64,000 bases of DNA from Rhodanobacteraceae bacterium (GCA_016713135.1 JADJPR010000020.1:496001-560000); one strand, 5' to 3'. Counted from the stretch's first letter, positions 44,799 to 53,712 are shown. Notes: generated from the sequence alone by a model not told the origin. Translations and numbers: made by a program.

Positions 44799-46418
44799 GT
44801 TTCTGGCTGCTGCCCCGTCGCGTCTGAATTGTGCCCACGCGTACATCGCGGCTCGCGCAAGTGCCGTTGGATGCAAGTTCCACTGGTCGTTCTTGTCAAA
44901 CTCTTTCGGGTAGGCCGGTATCATTCTCGCGCGTATCTCGCGAGTGAGGGATCTTGAATTCGCAAGTAGTTTCAGTACGCCGCTGTCGAGTGCGAGCGCT
45001 GCAACTTGGCAATGCTCGTCCTTGTCGATAGCTGTCTGCCAAGTCTCCTTGAGCGCGGTGAGAGTCAATGGAATGTCGACAAGCACAATAATGCTGAGAT
45101 TGAGAATGGATTTCTCGACGACGGCACCTACTACGCGACTCGTGACTCCGGCCGTTCCCTGCTGGCCCAGTAGTTCTTCGGCCAGCCCCCGCAGCACGCA
45201 GCTATCGATGGTTTCAGATGGCTGCAACTGCTCCTCAATCGAGATTGACCACAGTCCGGGATGGTACGCACCGTCCTGGCCCTTGGTCTGCCGTTGGCAA
45301 AGCAGAACGTGGGGCCTGCCTGCATCGGCGGTCCGGATGACCATATGGCAACCAGCAATGCCGGGATGAGCCAGTCCATTCCCTTGGACATCGAGGACGT
45401 TGGCGGCAAGCCGCGTCCTCAACGGGGGATTCATCTCAAGAAGGCGATGGAAGGACCGGGCGCGACTCCAACGTTCCACATAGTATTCGATCTTCGCAAG
45501 CGGAATGTCCGTAAGCGGCTGAATGACACGCAAGGCTGATACCTTGCGACCATCTCCCCTGGCGTCGCTGCCCGCCCGTTCCTTCGCCTGCATTTCCCTC
45601 CACGCAGAGTCTTCTTTCTCAGTAAGCTTCGTAGTCGCGGGGCTGTCGCGCGCAACCAGATCGAGTGAGAGTTCAGAGTCGGGATCCGGTGCGACGAAAA
45701 GGAAGCTGGCTCCATCCAGCGATAATCGGCGGCGGGATTCCGGGCCGACATCGGGATCGTCAGTGAGCGCTCCCGGCAGCCGCAACGAATTGATCCACTC
45801 AAAGAAGCCCGATTTGTCATCACGATTGAGCGCTACTTCGGCCGGTATTGACGAGTGATAAATCTTGGAAATGAGCGGCTTTCCTCCTGCACCGAACTGC
45901 CGATCGCGCGCGATGTTGAAGCGGTTCTGGGTGCCTTTTGATAGATGCTCGTGCACAGCTTGCGTAATGGCGATCGTCCCACTGACGCCGATCGCGCGTT
46001 CGTACTTCAAGAACACATTCAGGTCGTCCGAGCTCCAGTAACCTTCCTGAGGATGCGTGTAGACGTCGTCTGCGAGGTGAATCGAAACGCGCAGTCGCAA
46101 GAGCGAGCGTGACGGTGCCCGTTTACGCCATTTCGAGAAGGAATGTGCCGCCGCAAACGCGGCATCGACCGCGAAGTCGACATTCGGTCGCCCATCGCGG
46201 GAGGCTACGTACACCCCGCCGTCTCCTTTCCAAGAGAGCAACCGAAAATCATTCGTCCCGACGGACTTGCGGAGCTGTTCGGCGAACTCCACCCGTTTCC
46301 GCGCAACATCTGGTTTCGAAGGGTCGTTGGCCATCCAGGCAGAGTGGCCTTCCAGATCGACCTGCAGGAGCACGCAGGCCTTTAGTGCAAAGTCGTTGTT
46401 CTTGGCATTTGCCTTCAC
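44781..46418 (-). CDS. Class III nucleotide cyclase fused to a Nudix-like domain
   Basis: A protein of about 545 residues. Residues 14-170 match a class III adenylate/guanylate cyclase catalytic domain: VLLQVDLEGHS with the first metal aspartate (D21), SWKGDGGVYVA with the second (D66, the usual spacing), LLRLRVSIHLADDV, and ISKIYHSS after VHEHLSKG. A middle linker of about 180 residues is unassigned. Residues around 360-445 resemble a Nudix hydrolase: HVLLCQRQTKG, GLWSISIEEQL, and ETIDSCVLRGLAEELLG, a Nudix box with G for E at one site. GTG 46418 is preceded by a perfect GGAGG. The last few residues come from RAYT remnant E5, so the natural C-terminus may be lost. Confidence 0.75.
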   Translation of the reverse strand: MKANAKNNDFALKACVLLQVDLEGHSAWMANDPSKPDVARKRVEFAEQLRKSVGTNDFRLLSWKGDGGVYVASRDGRPNVDFAVDAAFAAAHSFSKWRKRAPSRSLLRLRVSIHLADDVYTHPQEGYWSSDDLNVFLKYERAIGVSGTIAITQAVHEHLSKGTQNRFNIARDRQFGAGGKPLISKIYHSSIPAEVALNRDDKSGFFEWINSLRLPGALTDDPDVGPESRRRLSLDGASFLFVAPDPDSELSLDLVARDSPATTKLTEKEDSAWREMQAKERAGSDARGDGRKVSALRVIQPLTDIPLAKIEYYVERWSRARSFHRLLEMNPPLRTRLAANVLDVQGNGLAHPGIAGCHMVIRTADAGRPHVLLCQRQTKGQDGAYHPGLWSISIEEQLQPSETIDSCVLRGLAEELLGQQGTAGVTSRVVGAVVEKSILNLSIIVLVDIPLTLTALKETWQTAIDKDEHCQVAALALDSGVLKLLANSRSLTREIRARMIPAYPKEFDKNDQWNLHPTALARAAMYAWAQFRRDGAAARNASAPA

Positions 46419-46532
46419 AGTCCCTCCTTCGTCGCGGCGGCGTCGCGACTTTTCGCGGGTCTCGGTAGGCATGTCCGGTTGGAGTGCGACTTCTCGCAGC
46501 GGAACTGTCCGCCGCAAAAGCTGGCGCACACA

Positions 46533-46682
46533 CAAGAGCTGGGACACTCGTCGATTCCAAATCCAACGAACGGGGAAGCACGCGCCAGTCGCGGCGGATT
46601 CCTTCCTGGTTTCATCGGCGTCGTCCGGCCAAAGCCAACGCCCCCAGGCGCCCGCGGCGCCAAAGTGGATGGCCTGTCGCTC
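46533..46682. repeat. RAYT element E6, 3' end
   Basis: Starts GCTGGGACACTCGTCGATTC and passes through GATTCCTTCCTGGTTTCATC to the GGCGCCCGCGGCGCC palindrome before the transposase stop. It is a slightly divergent version of the GCGAGGACACCC end, shared with the remnant at 50613. Confidence 0.8.
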
Positions 46683-47696
46683 TCAGTTCGAGAGCGAACG
46701 CGCCACGCCCAGGCCGCGCAGCCAGCGCTGACCGATTTCCGCTGCCTTGTCGAGGACCGCGCCCTCACTACCGATCACGCGGCAGAAGCCTTGCTCGGGC
46801 TTGACCGCGCGCACGCGGTGGGTCCACTCGCTGGAGTTCATGCCGAGGCGGTCAAGGACGGCCGGCGGCTTGCCTGTGATGCGTCCTCGCTTGGTGGGGT
46901 GCCATTGGCGGCCGGTCATGTCGACCAGCTCGATGTACTCGGTGCTTGAGAGCGCCGTCACCGACAGGCCGCGGATACCCATCACCGGCGCCAGCGCAGG
47001 TCGGCGCGGTACGCTGGCTTTGGCGCGACCGTTGCCAATTGTCGTGCAGGACAGTTTCTCGCCACCCGGATCCGACTCGATGGCTCGGATGCGTTTCAGG
47101 ATGCTCGTGTGTACCGACCCTTCCAGTTGCGAGGTCATGCCGGCGCGGATCGGGTTCAGGTCCACATAGGCCATGGCCGACAGCACCGCGGTCTCGTCGA
47201 GCAGCACCTGGGAACGAAAGCGTCCTTCCCAGAAGCGGCCCTTGCAGTGGTCCTCGACATTCGCGCGCCGGGCGATGGGCTCACTGAGCGACTTCATGAA
47301 CCACGATAGGCTGCAGAGCCGCGCGCGCAGCACAGCCAGACGGGCATCGTTCGCGACGATCTGCGCCTTCGCCGCTTCGAACTGATCGTCCTCCGGCGGA
47401 TACAGCCCCAGCCATCGGGCGGCGACCTCGTCCGGGCCCCAGTCCCGCGCGACGTCGGCATGCATCTCGATCACCACATGCAGGTGATTGCTCATCACCG
47501 CGAAGGCCCAGATCGAGACGGCGTAGAGATCGGCCAACTGCGCCAGGCGGTCTTCGACCCACTGCCGGCGATGCTCGTGATCGGCGCCGGTCAATGGATC
47601 CTGCCCGCAGAGCCAGGCGCGGCGTACACAGCGCGACACGCAGTGATAGATGCCGTGGGCGTTGGCGGGAACCAGCAGGGAGCGGGCTTGCGTCAT
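46683..47696 (-). CDS. REP-associated tyrosine transposase (RAYT), element E6, intact
   Basis: Same length (337 residues) and motifs as the 39457 copy: HUH motif SNHLHVV, tyrosine in AYVDLNPIRAGM, and GRFWEGRFRSQV. Differences between the copies are scattered substitutions (for example VLDKAAEIGQ preceded by GSEGA), so the copies diverged some time ago and the frame has been kept open. The element end with GTGTCCTCGCTTTG lies near 47775. Confidence 0.9.
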   Translation of the reverse strand: MTQARSLLVPANAHGIYHCVSRCVRRAWLCGQDPLTGADHEHRRQWVEDRLAQLADLYAVSIWAFAVMSNHLHVVIEMHADVARDWGPDEVAARWLGLYPPEDDQFEAAKAQIVANDARLAVLRARLCSLSWFMKSLSEPIARRANVEDHCKGRFWEGRFRSQVLLDETAVLSAMAYVDLNPIRAGMTSQLEGSVHTSILKRIRAIESDPGGEKLSCTTIGNGRAKASVPRRPALAPVMGIRGLSVTALSSTEYIELVDMTGRQWHPTKRGRITGKPPAVLDRLGMNSSEWTHRVRAVKPEQGFCRVIGSEGAVLDKAAEIGQRWLRGLGVARSLSN

Positions 47697-48016
47697 GTGC
47701 GGAGCATGCGCGCCTGAATTGGCGCGGGCTGTCGGAAATCGCTGACGCGCGCGTCCGAAAGCTCCGATTTGTGCGTGTCCTCGCTTTGACTTCATGAACC
47801 ACGAGAGGCTGCCGATCAGTGGAGGAACTCCCAGTGGTGAGAATGTTGGGTGTCCGTGTCTTGGAACCTTGGGTGTCCGCGTCTTGCCCGGGTGTCCGCG
47901 TCTTGCCGTCCGCTTCCTGCGCCGTTTGAATCGCAGCCATCCAGCCCACGGGGACGCATGCGCGCCACTTCCTTTCGTGCTACCGTCCCCCTGCACTCAG
48001 AGGCGACGAGGAACCG
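47697..48016. repeat. RAYT 5' flank and shuffled fragments
   Basis: Holds the RAYT 5' flank (to about 47785), a short scrap of RAYT coding sequence (ACTTCATGAACCACGAGAGG), several GTGTCCGCGTCTTG units (47850-47915), and the upstream region of the acidic protein gene. No gene. Confidence 0.65.
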
Positions 48017-48334
48017 ATGGCCATACCGATGAAATCGCAACTGCTCATGGCTACGGTCGCCCTCGCATTCGCCGCGTTGCCGATGTGCGCACAGGCCAGC
48101 GCTGCGGCTACTTTTCCTCCTGATGAACAACCTGTTATCCCGGAGTACATGCCGGAACCGGAAGTGATGTTCGGCGACATCGCTCCTGCGGCACAGGGAA
48201 GCGCAGCCTCCGCCGAACCCACTGCGGAGGTTTCTTCCGAAGCGGAACCCGCGGCGCAGCCGACCGAGGAAGCGGAAGAAGAGGCTGCAGAGGAAGAGGC
48301 TGAAGAAGAGGTCGAAGAAGAGGCCGAGGAATAG
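48017..48334 (+). CDS. Secreted glutamate-rich acidic protein, copy 3 (inverted, intact)
   Basis: A 105-residue protein nearly identical to the 40814 copy, here on the plus strand. Signal peptide MAIPMKSQLLMATVALAFAA, body EYMPEPEVMFGDIAPAAQGS, acidic tail of Glu/Ala ending EVEEEAEE. GACGAGGAACCG upstream gives the ribosome binding site. The inverted block is shorter than the other two, keeping only the last 85 bases of the dehydrogenase fragment after it. Confidence 0.8.
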   Translation: MAIPMKSQLLMATVALAFAALPMCAQASAAATFPPDEQPVIPEYMPEPEVMFGDIAPAAQGSAASAEPTAEVSSEAEPAAQPTEEAEEEAAEEEAEEEVEEEAEE

Positions 48335-48337
48335 GTT

Positions 48338-48422
48338 CGAGGCGGCTGCGGGAAGCTCACGCGCTCTCCTTGATGAGATACGCTGGCGTGATCTAGGCCA
48401 GGGTGCGCGTGCCCGCCTGGCA
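48338..48422 (-). repeat. Short inverted piece of the hydroxy-acid dehydrogenase 3' end
   Basis: Complement of the end of the fragments at 31375 and 40553 (GCCAGGGTGCGCGTGCCCGC corresponds to the AGTRTLA codons). Confirms that the third acidic-protein copy derives from the same convergent block. Confidence 0.75.
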
Positions 48423-48586
48423 AAAGCGAGGACACCCAAAAGCGAGGACACCCAATGATTCCCAGGCCATCAAACGCAAGCGCATGCACCCGTCGCTGCT
48501 GAATCCTTCGTGATTTCAACGGCTTGGTCCGGCCAAGGCCAACGCCCCCAGGCGCCCGCGGCGCCGAAAAGGATGGGCAGTCGCGC

Positions 48587-49600
48587 TCAGTTCGAGAGCG
48601 AACGGGCCACGCCGAGGCCGCGCAGCCAGCGCTGGCCGATTTCCGCTGCCTTGTCGAGGAGCGCACTTTCACTGCCGATCACGCGGCAGAAGCCTTGCTC
48701 GGGCTTGACCGCGCGCACGCGGTCGGTCCATTCGCTGGCGTCCATGCCCAGGCGGCCAAGGACGGCCGGCGGCTTTCCCGTGATGCGTCCGCGCTTGGTG
48801 GGGTGCCATTGGCGGCCGGTTGCGTCGACGAGTTCGATGTACTCGTTGATTGAGATCGCCGTTGCCGACAGGCCGCAAATACCCAGCACCGGTGCCAGCT
48901 CAGGTCGGCGCGGTGCGCGTTCTGTGGCGCGACCGTTGCCAACGGTCGTGCATGCCAATGTCTCGCCACCCGGATCCGACTCGATGGCTCGGATACGTTT
49001 CAGGATGCTCGTGTGTACGGACCCCTTCAGTTGCGAGGTCATGCCGGCGCGGATGGGATTGAGGTCCACATAGGCCATCGCCGACAACACGGCGGTCTCG
49101 TCGAGTAGGACCTGGGAACGAAAGCGCCCTTCCCAGAAGCGGCCCTTGCAGTGGTCCTCGACATTCGCGCGCCGGGCGATGGGTTCGCTCAGCGACTTCA
49201 TGAACCACGAGAGGCTGCAGAGCCGCGCGCGCAGCACAGCCAGCCGGGCATCGTTCGCGACGATCTGCGCCTTCGCCGCTTCGAACTGACCGTCCTCCGG
49301 CGGGTACAGCCCCAGCCAGCGAGTAGCGACATCGTCCGGACTCCAGGACCGGGCGATGTCGACGTGCATCTCGATCACCACATGCAGGTGATTGCTCATC
49401 ACCGCGTAGGCCCAGATCGAGACGGCGTAAAGATCGGCCAACTGCGCCAGGCGGTCTTCGACCCACTGCCGGCGATGCTCGTGATCGGCGCCGGTCAATG
49501 GATCCTGCCCGCAGAGCCAGGCGCGGCGTACACAGCGCGACACGCAGTGATAGACACCATGGGCGTTGGCGGGGACCAAGAGGGAGCGGGCTTGGGTCAT
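48587..49600 (-). CDS. REP-associated tyrosine transposase (RAYT), element E7, intact
   Basis: 337 residues with the same motifs (SNHLHVVIEM; AYVDLNPIRAGM). The 3' end of the element lies near 48425-48445 (two GCGAGGACACCC motifs in a row), and the 5' end at 49678-49735, where GTGTCCTCGCTT occurs three times in a row. Stacked ends suggest repeated insertion at the same tips. The catalytic residues are all present, so it could be active. Confidence 0.9.
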   Translation of the reverse strand: MTQARSLLVPANAHGVYHCVSRCVRRAWLCGQDPLTGADHEHRRQWVEDRLAQLADLYAVSIWAYAVMSNHLHVVIEMHVDIARSWSPDDVATRWLGLYPPEDGQFEAAKAQIVANDARLAVLRARLCSLSWFMKSLSEPIARRANVEDHCKGRFWEGRFRSQVLLDETAVLSAMAYVDLNPIRAGMTSQLKGSVHTSILKRIRAIESDPGGETLACTTVGNGRATERAPRRPELAPVLGICGLSATAISINEYIELVDATGRQWHPTKRGRITGKPPAVLGRLGMDASEWTDRVRAVKPEQGFCRVIGSESALLDKAAEIGQRWLRGLGVARSLSN

Positions 49601-50016
49601 GGAAGTAGCATGGCGCAACTGGTTGGCACCGGCTGTCAGAAGAGTCTGACGGCGGTGTCAGAAAGCGGATGATTTGTGCGTGTCCTCGCTTCTCCACGTG
49701 TCCTCGCTTCTCCATGCGTGTCCTCGCTTCGCTCGCTTCCGCTCGCTTCGACAAAGCAAGACAAGGGATAGCCAAGAGTCAGAGTTTTCCACAGCAAGCC
49801 GCGCACTTCGCTGACTGATGCTGGCGTCTGCGGTCGTCAACATCGGCGCCATGACACGTTCACGCTCAATCCTGATCCCCCGTGGCGCCACTGGCGCCAC
49901 TCATGGCTTGTTGCGCCGTGAGCGCCGAGCGTTTCTGTGCATCGAGGATCTGCTAACCGGGTGCCAGCCTGGGTTTGCTGCGCTTGTTGCCATACCTGAA
50001 CAGGTATAAGGTAGCC
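49601..50016. other. RAYT 5' flank and toxin-antitoxin promoter region
   Basis: 49601-49745 is RAYT flank with three GTGTCCTCGCTT ends. From about 49750 to the toxin start the DNA is unique, with no gene. ACAGGTATAAGGTAGCC just before the toxin ATG includes a TACCTGAACAGGTA palindrome (near 49991-50004), a plausible antitoxin operator. Confidence 0.55.
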
Positions 50017-50286
50017 ATGTACGGCAAAGAACGGCCGCTCGTATGGATCGCGAGCAGCTACAGGGATCTGATGGCGTTGACGCCCAGTGTTCGCCGGCGT
50101 TTCGGTTTCGCCCTGTCGTTGGCGCAGATGGGGTTCGCGGAGGCGGTGTTCGTCCTGCACTGCTTCCAGAAGAAAAGCAAGACCGGGATCGCCACGCCGA
50201 AGGCAGACATGGACATCATCCGCGCTCGCCTGAAGGTCGCCGAGGCGATCGCACAGGAGCTACGCAATGCAAAAACAGAACATTGA
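50017..50286 (+). CDS. RelE/HigB-type (Gp49-like) toxin with internal deletion
   Basis: An 89-residue protein: PSVRRRFGFALSLAQMGF at the N-terminus and VFVLHCFQKKSKTGIATPKA near the C-terminus are typical of the phage-derived Gp49-like/HigB toxin family. Family members are about 115-120 residues and have a central segment (a strand pair with the catalytic-face arginines) between these two motifs; here about 30 residues are missing at AQMGF/AEAVF. The toxin may therefore be inactive, leaving an orphan antitoxin. AAGG precedes ATG 50017. The stop overlaps the antitoxin start. Confidence 0.8.
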   Translation: MYGKERPLVWIASSYRDLMALTPSVRRRFGFALSLAQMGFAEAVFVLHCFQKKSKTGIATPKADMDIIRARLKVAEAIAQELRNAKTEH

Positions 50287-50602
50287 AGGCGTAGACGTTC
50301 AGCGCAGTTCGGGCAACGTCTTTGCCGACCTTGGACTGCCGGACGCCGAAAAACTGAAGATCAAGACTGGTCTGGTGATCGAGATAAGGAAGGCGATGTC
50401 CACTCTCGGGCTGAATCAACAGGTGGCGGCCAAGCGCATGGGCATTCCGCAACCGAAGGTGTCAGCCATGATGCGCGGGGATTACACCAACCTGTCCGAG
50501 CGCAAGCTGATGGACTGCTTGAACCGCCTGGGCTTCGACATCGAAATCAGGGTGCGGCCAGCGGCCGAACCTATCGGACAACTGACGCTTGCTTCCGCTT
50601 GA
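50267..50602 (+). CDS. XRE-type antitoxin (HigA-like)
   Basis: A 111-residue protein with an XRE helix-turn-helix: KIKTGLVIEIRKAMSTLGLN then QQVAAKRMGIPQPKVSAMMR, and a C-terminal segment LSERKLMDCLNRLGFDIEIR typical of the HTH_37 antitoxin group. Starts inside the toxin gene (20-base overlap), as usual for toxin-first pairs. It would bind its own promoter and neutralise the toxin. Confidence 0.88.
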   Translation: MQKQNIEGVDVQRSSGNVFADLGLPDAEKLKIKTGLVIEIRKAMSTLGLNQQVAAKRMGIPQPKVSAMMRGDYTNLSERKLMDCLNRLGFDIEIRVRPAAEPIGQLTLASA

Positions 50603-50612
50603 CCGGGAGATG

Positions 50613-50992
50613 CCAAAAGCTGGGACACTCGTCGATTCCACATCCAACGAACGGGGAAGCACGCGCCAGTCGCGGCGGATTCCTTCGTGATTTCAGCGGC
50701 TTGGTCCGGCCTAAGCCAACGCCCCCAGGCGCCCGCGGCGCCGAAAAGGATGGCCTGACGCACTCAGTTCGAGAGCGAACGCGCCACGCCCAGGCCGCGC
50801 ATCCAGCGCTGGCCGATCTCCGCTGCCTTGTCGAATAGCGCCGCCTCGCTGCCGATTACGCGACAAAAGCCTTGCTCGGGCTTGACCGCGCGCACGTGGT
50901 GGGTCCACTCGTTTGAGTCCAAGACGATGCCGCTACAGGGCGGGGTCGCGTTGATCGGCATGCGCGCCGGTGGCGCCAGCCCGGGCGATGTT
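50613..50992 (-). pseudogene. RAYT transposase remnant E8 (3' end only)
   Basis: Starts with the GCTGGGACACTCGTCGATTC end shared with E6 and encodes about the last 55 codons (IGQRWMRGLGVARSLSN at the end). RAYT similarity stops near 50928; 50929-50992 is unrelated DNA belonging to the downstream side of the next gene. Confidence 0.82.
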
Positions 50993-52519
50993 TCAGGGTG
51001 ACGTCACCTTGGTCGGCGTCGACCAACGTCCACTCAGCCACCAGCCTTCGCTGACTCGGCTGGCTGCATAGTCATACACGCGATTTGTGATCGCCGCGTC
51101 CTTCGCGTGGAAGACCGCGAAGTGTTCGTCGGCGCCGCCGCCCCATACATGTCCGTACGCCCAGCCGAATCGATGTGAGGCAATTTCGATCTCGCTGGGC
51201 TGGTTGCACACCAAGTGATCGGCGACGCGTTGCGGGTCACTGCCACCCGGCACGGAAAGGAAGGCAATATTGTCGTCCCGGCCGATCCGCGACCAGAGTT
51301 CGAGAAACACCTCGCGATTGGGCGGACGATATACCGCGCCCACACGCGCCCCCAATGGATCGCCCGGTCCTCTGATCGCCAGGCACTCGCATTGCTCGGT
51401 CAGGCGGAACCAGCGAAATCCGTTGTGCATGCAGAAGTGAGCTCCGACCAGCGGGAGTTCGCCATCCGCCTCCGCCGCCAGCAGGGCGACCTGGCCGAAC
51501 TGGTCCGCTTCGCCGAACTGGGCGCCCTCAGCGCTTGAGCCGAGCAAGTGTGGGTCATCGTGGAAACCGATCAGGAGCGGTCGGAATCGGCTCGATGCAA
51601 CGAAGTGCAGAAAGCGATGCTGAAGTTGGGGATTGTCGCTGACGAAGGCAAATCGACTCTCGCGCTCGATGGTCATCATCGGCACCAGCGCCCACTCGAA
51701 AGCAGAAAGCAATGACGCGATGTACTCATCGGGATGTGCGCAGAGCGCGCCCAACGACAACTGTGGATGTTCGTGACCAGCGCGCAGGATGCCGATGGCC
51801 TCCTTGTCGGGCAGCCCGAAATACCACCGATGACGGGGCTCGTGGGCGCCGGCCTGACGAACGCTCGAGACGAGGCGGCTTGCCTTGACTCCAAAGTGGA
51901 CTGCGCCCCCAATCTGCCCAAGCCACGCATCAATCAAGTCCAATGAGACTTCGTGGTCCCATCTCAGAATGACGAACTTCGGATCGCTCGGCGATCGATG
52001 GTGAGGAGGCTGCGGGCTGGATGGGGCACGCGAAGACAGGTGGCCGATGTCCTGAAAGGTCAGCCCTCGATCTAGCTGATGCTGCTCGAGGTACCGCCTC
52101 AGCGGAATCACCAACTCGTCGCAGATCTCCATGCTGCGCCACAAGACGCGTTGCAGCCCCGGTCGTTGTTCGAGCTTGGCCAGCGCCGCCGCAGGCTGCA
52201 TCGGGGTGTCATCGCGTCTGCCGCGAAGATGGCGAACCAGGAGATTGAGGTACCGAAGTGCGCGTGTGCCGCCGACGGACGCGATGGCGTCGCCGATTTC
52301 CGTGAGTTCATCCGGAGAATACGCGTGGATCAGCGCCACTGTTTCGGGATACTCGGCGGCCCAACCAAGACGATCAAGGTCTCCCAGCAAGTCCATGACC
52401 AAGCGCACGTTTCTTGCCGCATCGGAGAGATGCGCCCGCGGCACACGACGCCATTCCGATTCCGGATGCTCGGTGCACCACACCAGGTGCGCGTAGGCTT
52501 TGCTCGATTCCTGATCCAT
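50993..52519 (-). CDS. Unknown 508-residue protein, stand-alone island cassette
   Basis: No family recognised. The N-terminal third is helical (NVRLVMDLLGDLDRLGWAAE, ALRYLNLLVRHLRGRRDDTP). The rest is mixed, with many tryptophans and histidines (GFRWFRLTEQCECLAIRGPG, FGWAYGHVWGGGADEHFAVF). No signal peptide or membrane segment. AAGG precedes ATG 52519. It is a full-length, uninterrupted frame between two RAYT remnants, a position where the other cassettes of this island carry defence or conflict genes, so a defence role is possible but unproven. Confidence 0.75.
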   Translation of the reverse strand: MDQESSKAYAHLVWCTEHPESEWRRVPRAHLSDAARNVRLVMDLLGDLDRLGWAAEYPETVALIHAYSPDELTEIGDAIASVGGTRALRYLNLLVRHLRGRRDDTPMQPAAALAKLEQRPGLQRVLWRSMEICDELVIPLRRYLEQHQLDRGLTFQDIGHLSSRAPSSPQPPHHRSPSDPKFVILRWDHEVSLDLIDAWLGQIGGAVHFGVKASRLVSSVRQAGAHEPRHRWYFGLPDKEAIGILRAGHEHPQLSLGALCAHPDEYIASLLSAFEWALVPMMTIERESRFAFVSDNPQLQHRFLHFVASSRFRPLLIGFHDDPHLLGSSAEGAQFGEADQFGQVALLAAEADGELPLVGAHFCMHNGFRWFRLTEQCECLAIRGPGDPLGARVGAVYRPPNREVFLELWSRIGRDDNIAFLSVPGGSDPQRVADHLVCNQPSEIEIASHRFGWAYGHVWGGGADEHFAVFHAKDAAITNRVYDYAASRVSEGWWLSGRWSTPTKVTSP

Positions 52520-52604
52520 CTGCGCTCGCCTTCTTGCTTGAAGCGTACGTCTGGTGCCGCAAGTATTGAAACACGGCGTCCGATTCCGGGAAAAGCCGGG
52601 CGGA

Positions 52605-53180
52605 AAAGCTGGGACACCGAAGAAAAGCAGCGAGCAAGAACACCCATCGACTCCTCAGCCGACCGCATGCGCACACGCCCCTCGCGGCGGAATCCTTCGT
52701 GCTTTCAACAGGTTGTGCCGGCCAAAGCCAACGCCCCCAGGCGCCGAAAAGGATGGGCTGTCGCACTCAGTTCGAGAGGGAACACTACGCCCAGGCCGCG
52801 CAACCAGCACTGGCCGATCTCGGCGGCTTTGTCGAGGAACGCACTCTCACTCCCGATCACGCGACAGAAGCCTTCACCGGGCTTGAGCGCGCGCACACAG
52901 TCGGTCCACTCGCTTGAGCCCATGCCGAAGCGGGCAAGGATGACCGGCGGCTTTCCCCTGATCCGTCCGCGCTTGGTGGGGTGCCAGTGGCGGCCGGTCA
53001 TGTCGACCAGTTCGATGTACTCGGTGGTTGAGAGCACTGTTACCGACAAGCCGCGGATACCCATCACCGGCGCCAGCTCAGGTCGGCGCGGTGCTCTTGC
53101 TGTGGCACGACCGTTGCCAACCGTAGTGCAGGACAATGTCTCGCCAGCAGGATCTGACTCGATGGCTCGGATTCGTTTCA
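52605..53180 (-). pseudogene. RAYT transposase remnant E9 (3' half)
   Basis: Begins with two adjacent element ends (GCTGGGACACCG and GCAAGAACACCC) and encodes roughly the last 145 codons, truncated after GAGTCAGATCC-type sequence near 53180. More diverged than E6 and E7 and lacking part of the REP palindrome region. Confidence 0.82.
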
Positions 53181-53283
53181 ACCCGCGTGAGGCGTGGTTC
53201 TTCAGTGTCAATCTGTTGGAGCGTCGTGGCAACGATCTGCTGGTGCGGCACTTCGATCCGTTGCCGGCGCATCCGCAATCGGC

Positions 53284-53712
53284 TCATGTCGCGTGGCTGC
53301 GGTCCGTTGCGTAGCCGTAGAGGCCGACGCCGAGCAGCACCAGCAAGGGCACCGTGGCGATGATCCACAGCGCCTGCCAGGCGTATTGATCGCCATTCCA
53401 GGGCATCAGGTTCGGAGACACGCCGATGACCACGATTGCCGCGCGCACGAGTTCGATGACGGCCAGCAGCAGGACCAGCAACTGCAGGCCGGCACCACGC
53501 AAGGGCCGTCGCCATGCATGGCCGGCGAGCGCAACCAGCGCCAGCAGGTCGATGCCGCCCAGCACCAGCCCGACGCTGTCGAGCGCAACCCGACCGGTCG
53601 CGATCATCACTCCGCTGAAGAGGAACAGCAGCGCGATCGCAACCAGCACGCCCTGCCAGAAGCGTCGCGGCCGTGCGGTCCCGGCGGTATCGCCTACCTG
53701 AGCATCACTCAT
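53284..53712 (-). CDS. Four-helix membrane protein, unknown
   Basis: A 142-residue protein with about four membrane helices (VLVAIALLFLFSGVMIATG; LVLGGIDLLALVALAGHAW; LLVLLLAVIELVRAAIVVIG; IIATVPLLVLLGVGLYGYA). ATG 53712 has AGGA at good spacing; the longer upstream frame is not needed. High GC like the core genome. No recognised family. Confidence 0.7.
   Translation of the reverse strand: MSDAQVGDTAGTARPRRFWQGVLVAIALLFLFSGVMIATGRVALDSVGLVLGGIDLLALVALAGHAWRRPLRGAGLQLLVLLLAVIELVRAAIVVIGVSPNLMPWNGDQYAWQALWIIATVPLLVLLGVGLYGYATDRSHAT

Noticed and set aside
44781..46418. Cyclase-Nudix plus the 43927 membrane protein as a standard two-gene Pycsar operon
   Set aside because: A RAYT remnant separates them, GC content differs, and the membrane protein has no cyclic-nucleotide-binding domain and is coupled to the tubulin-like gene instead.
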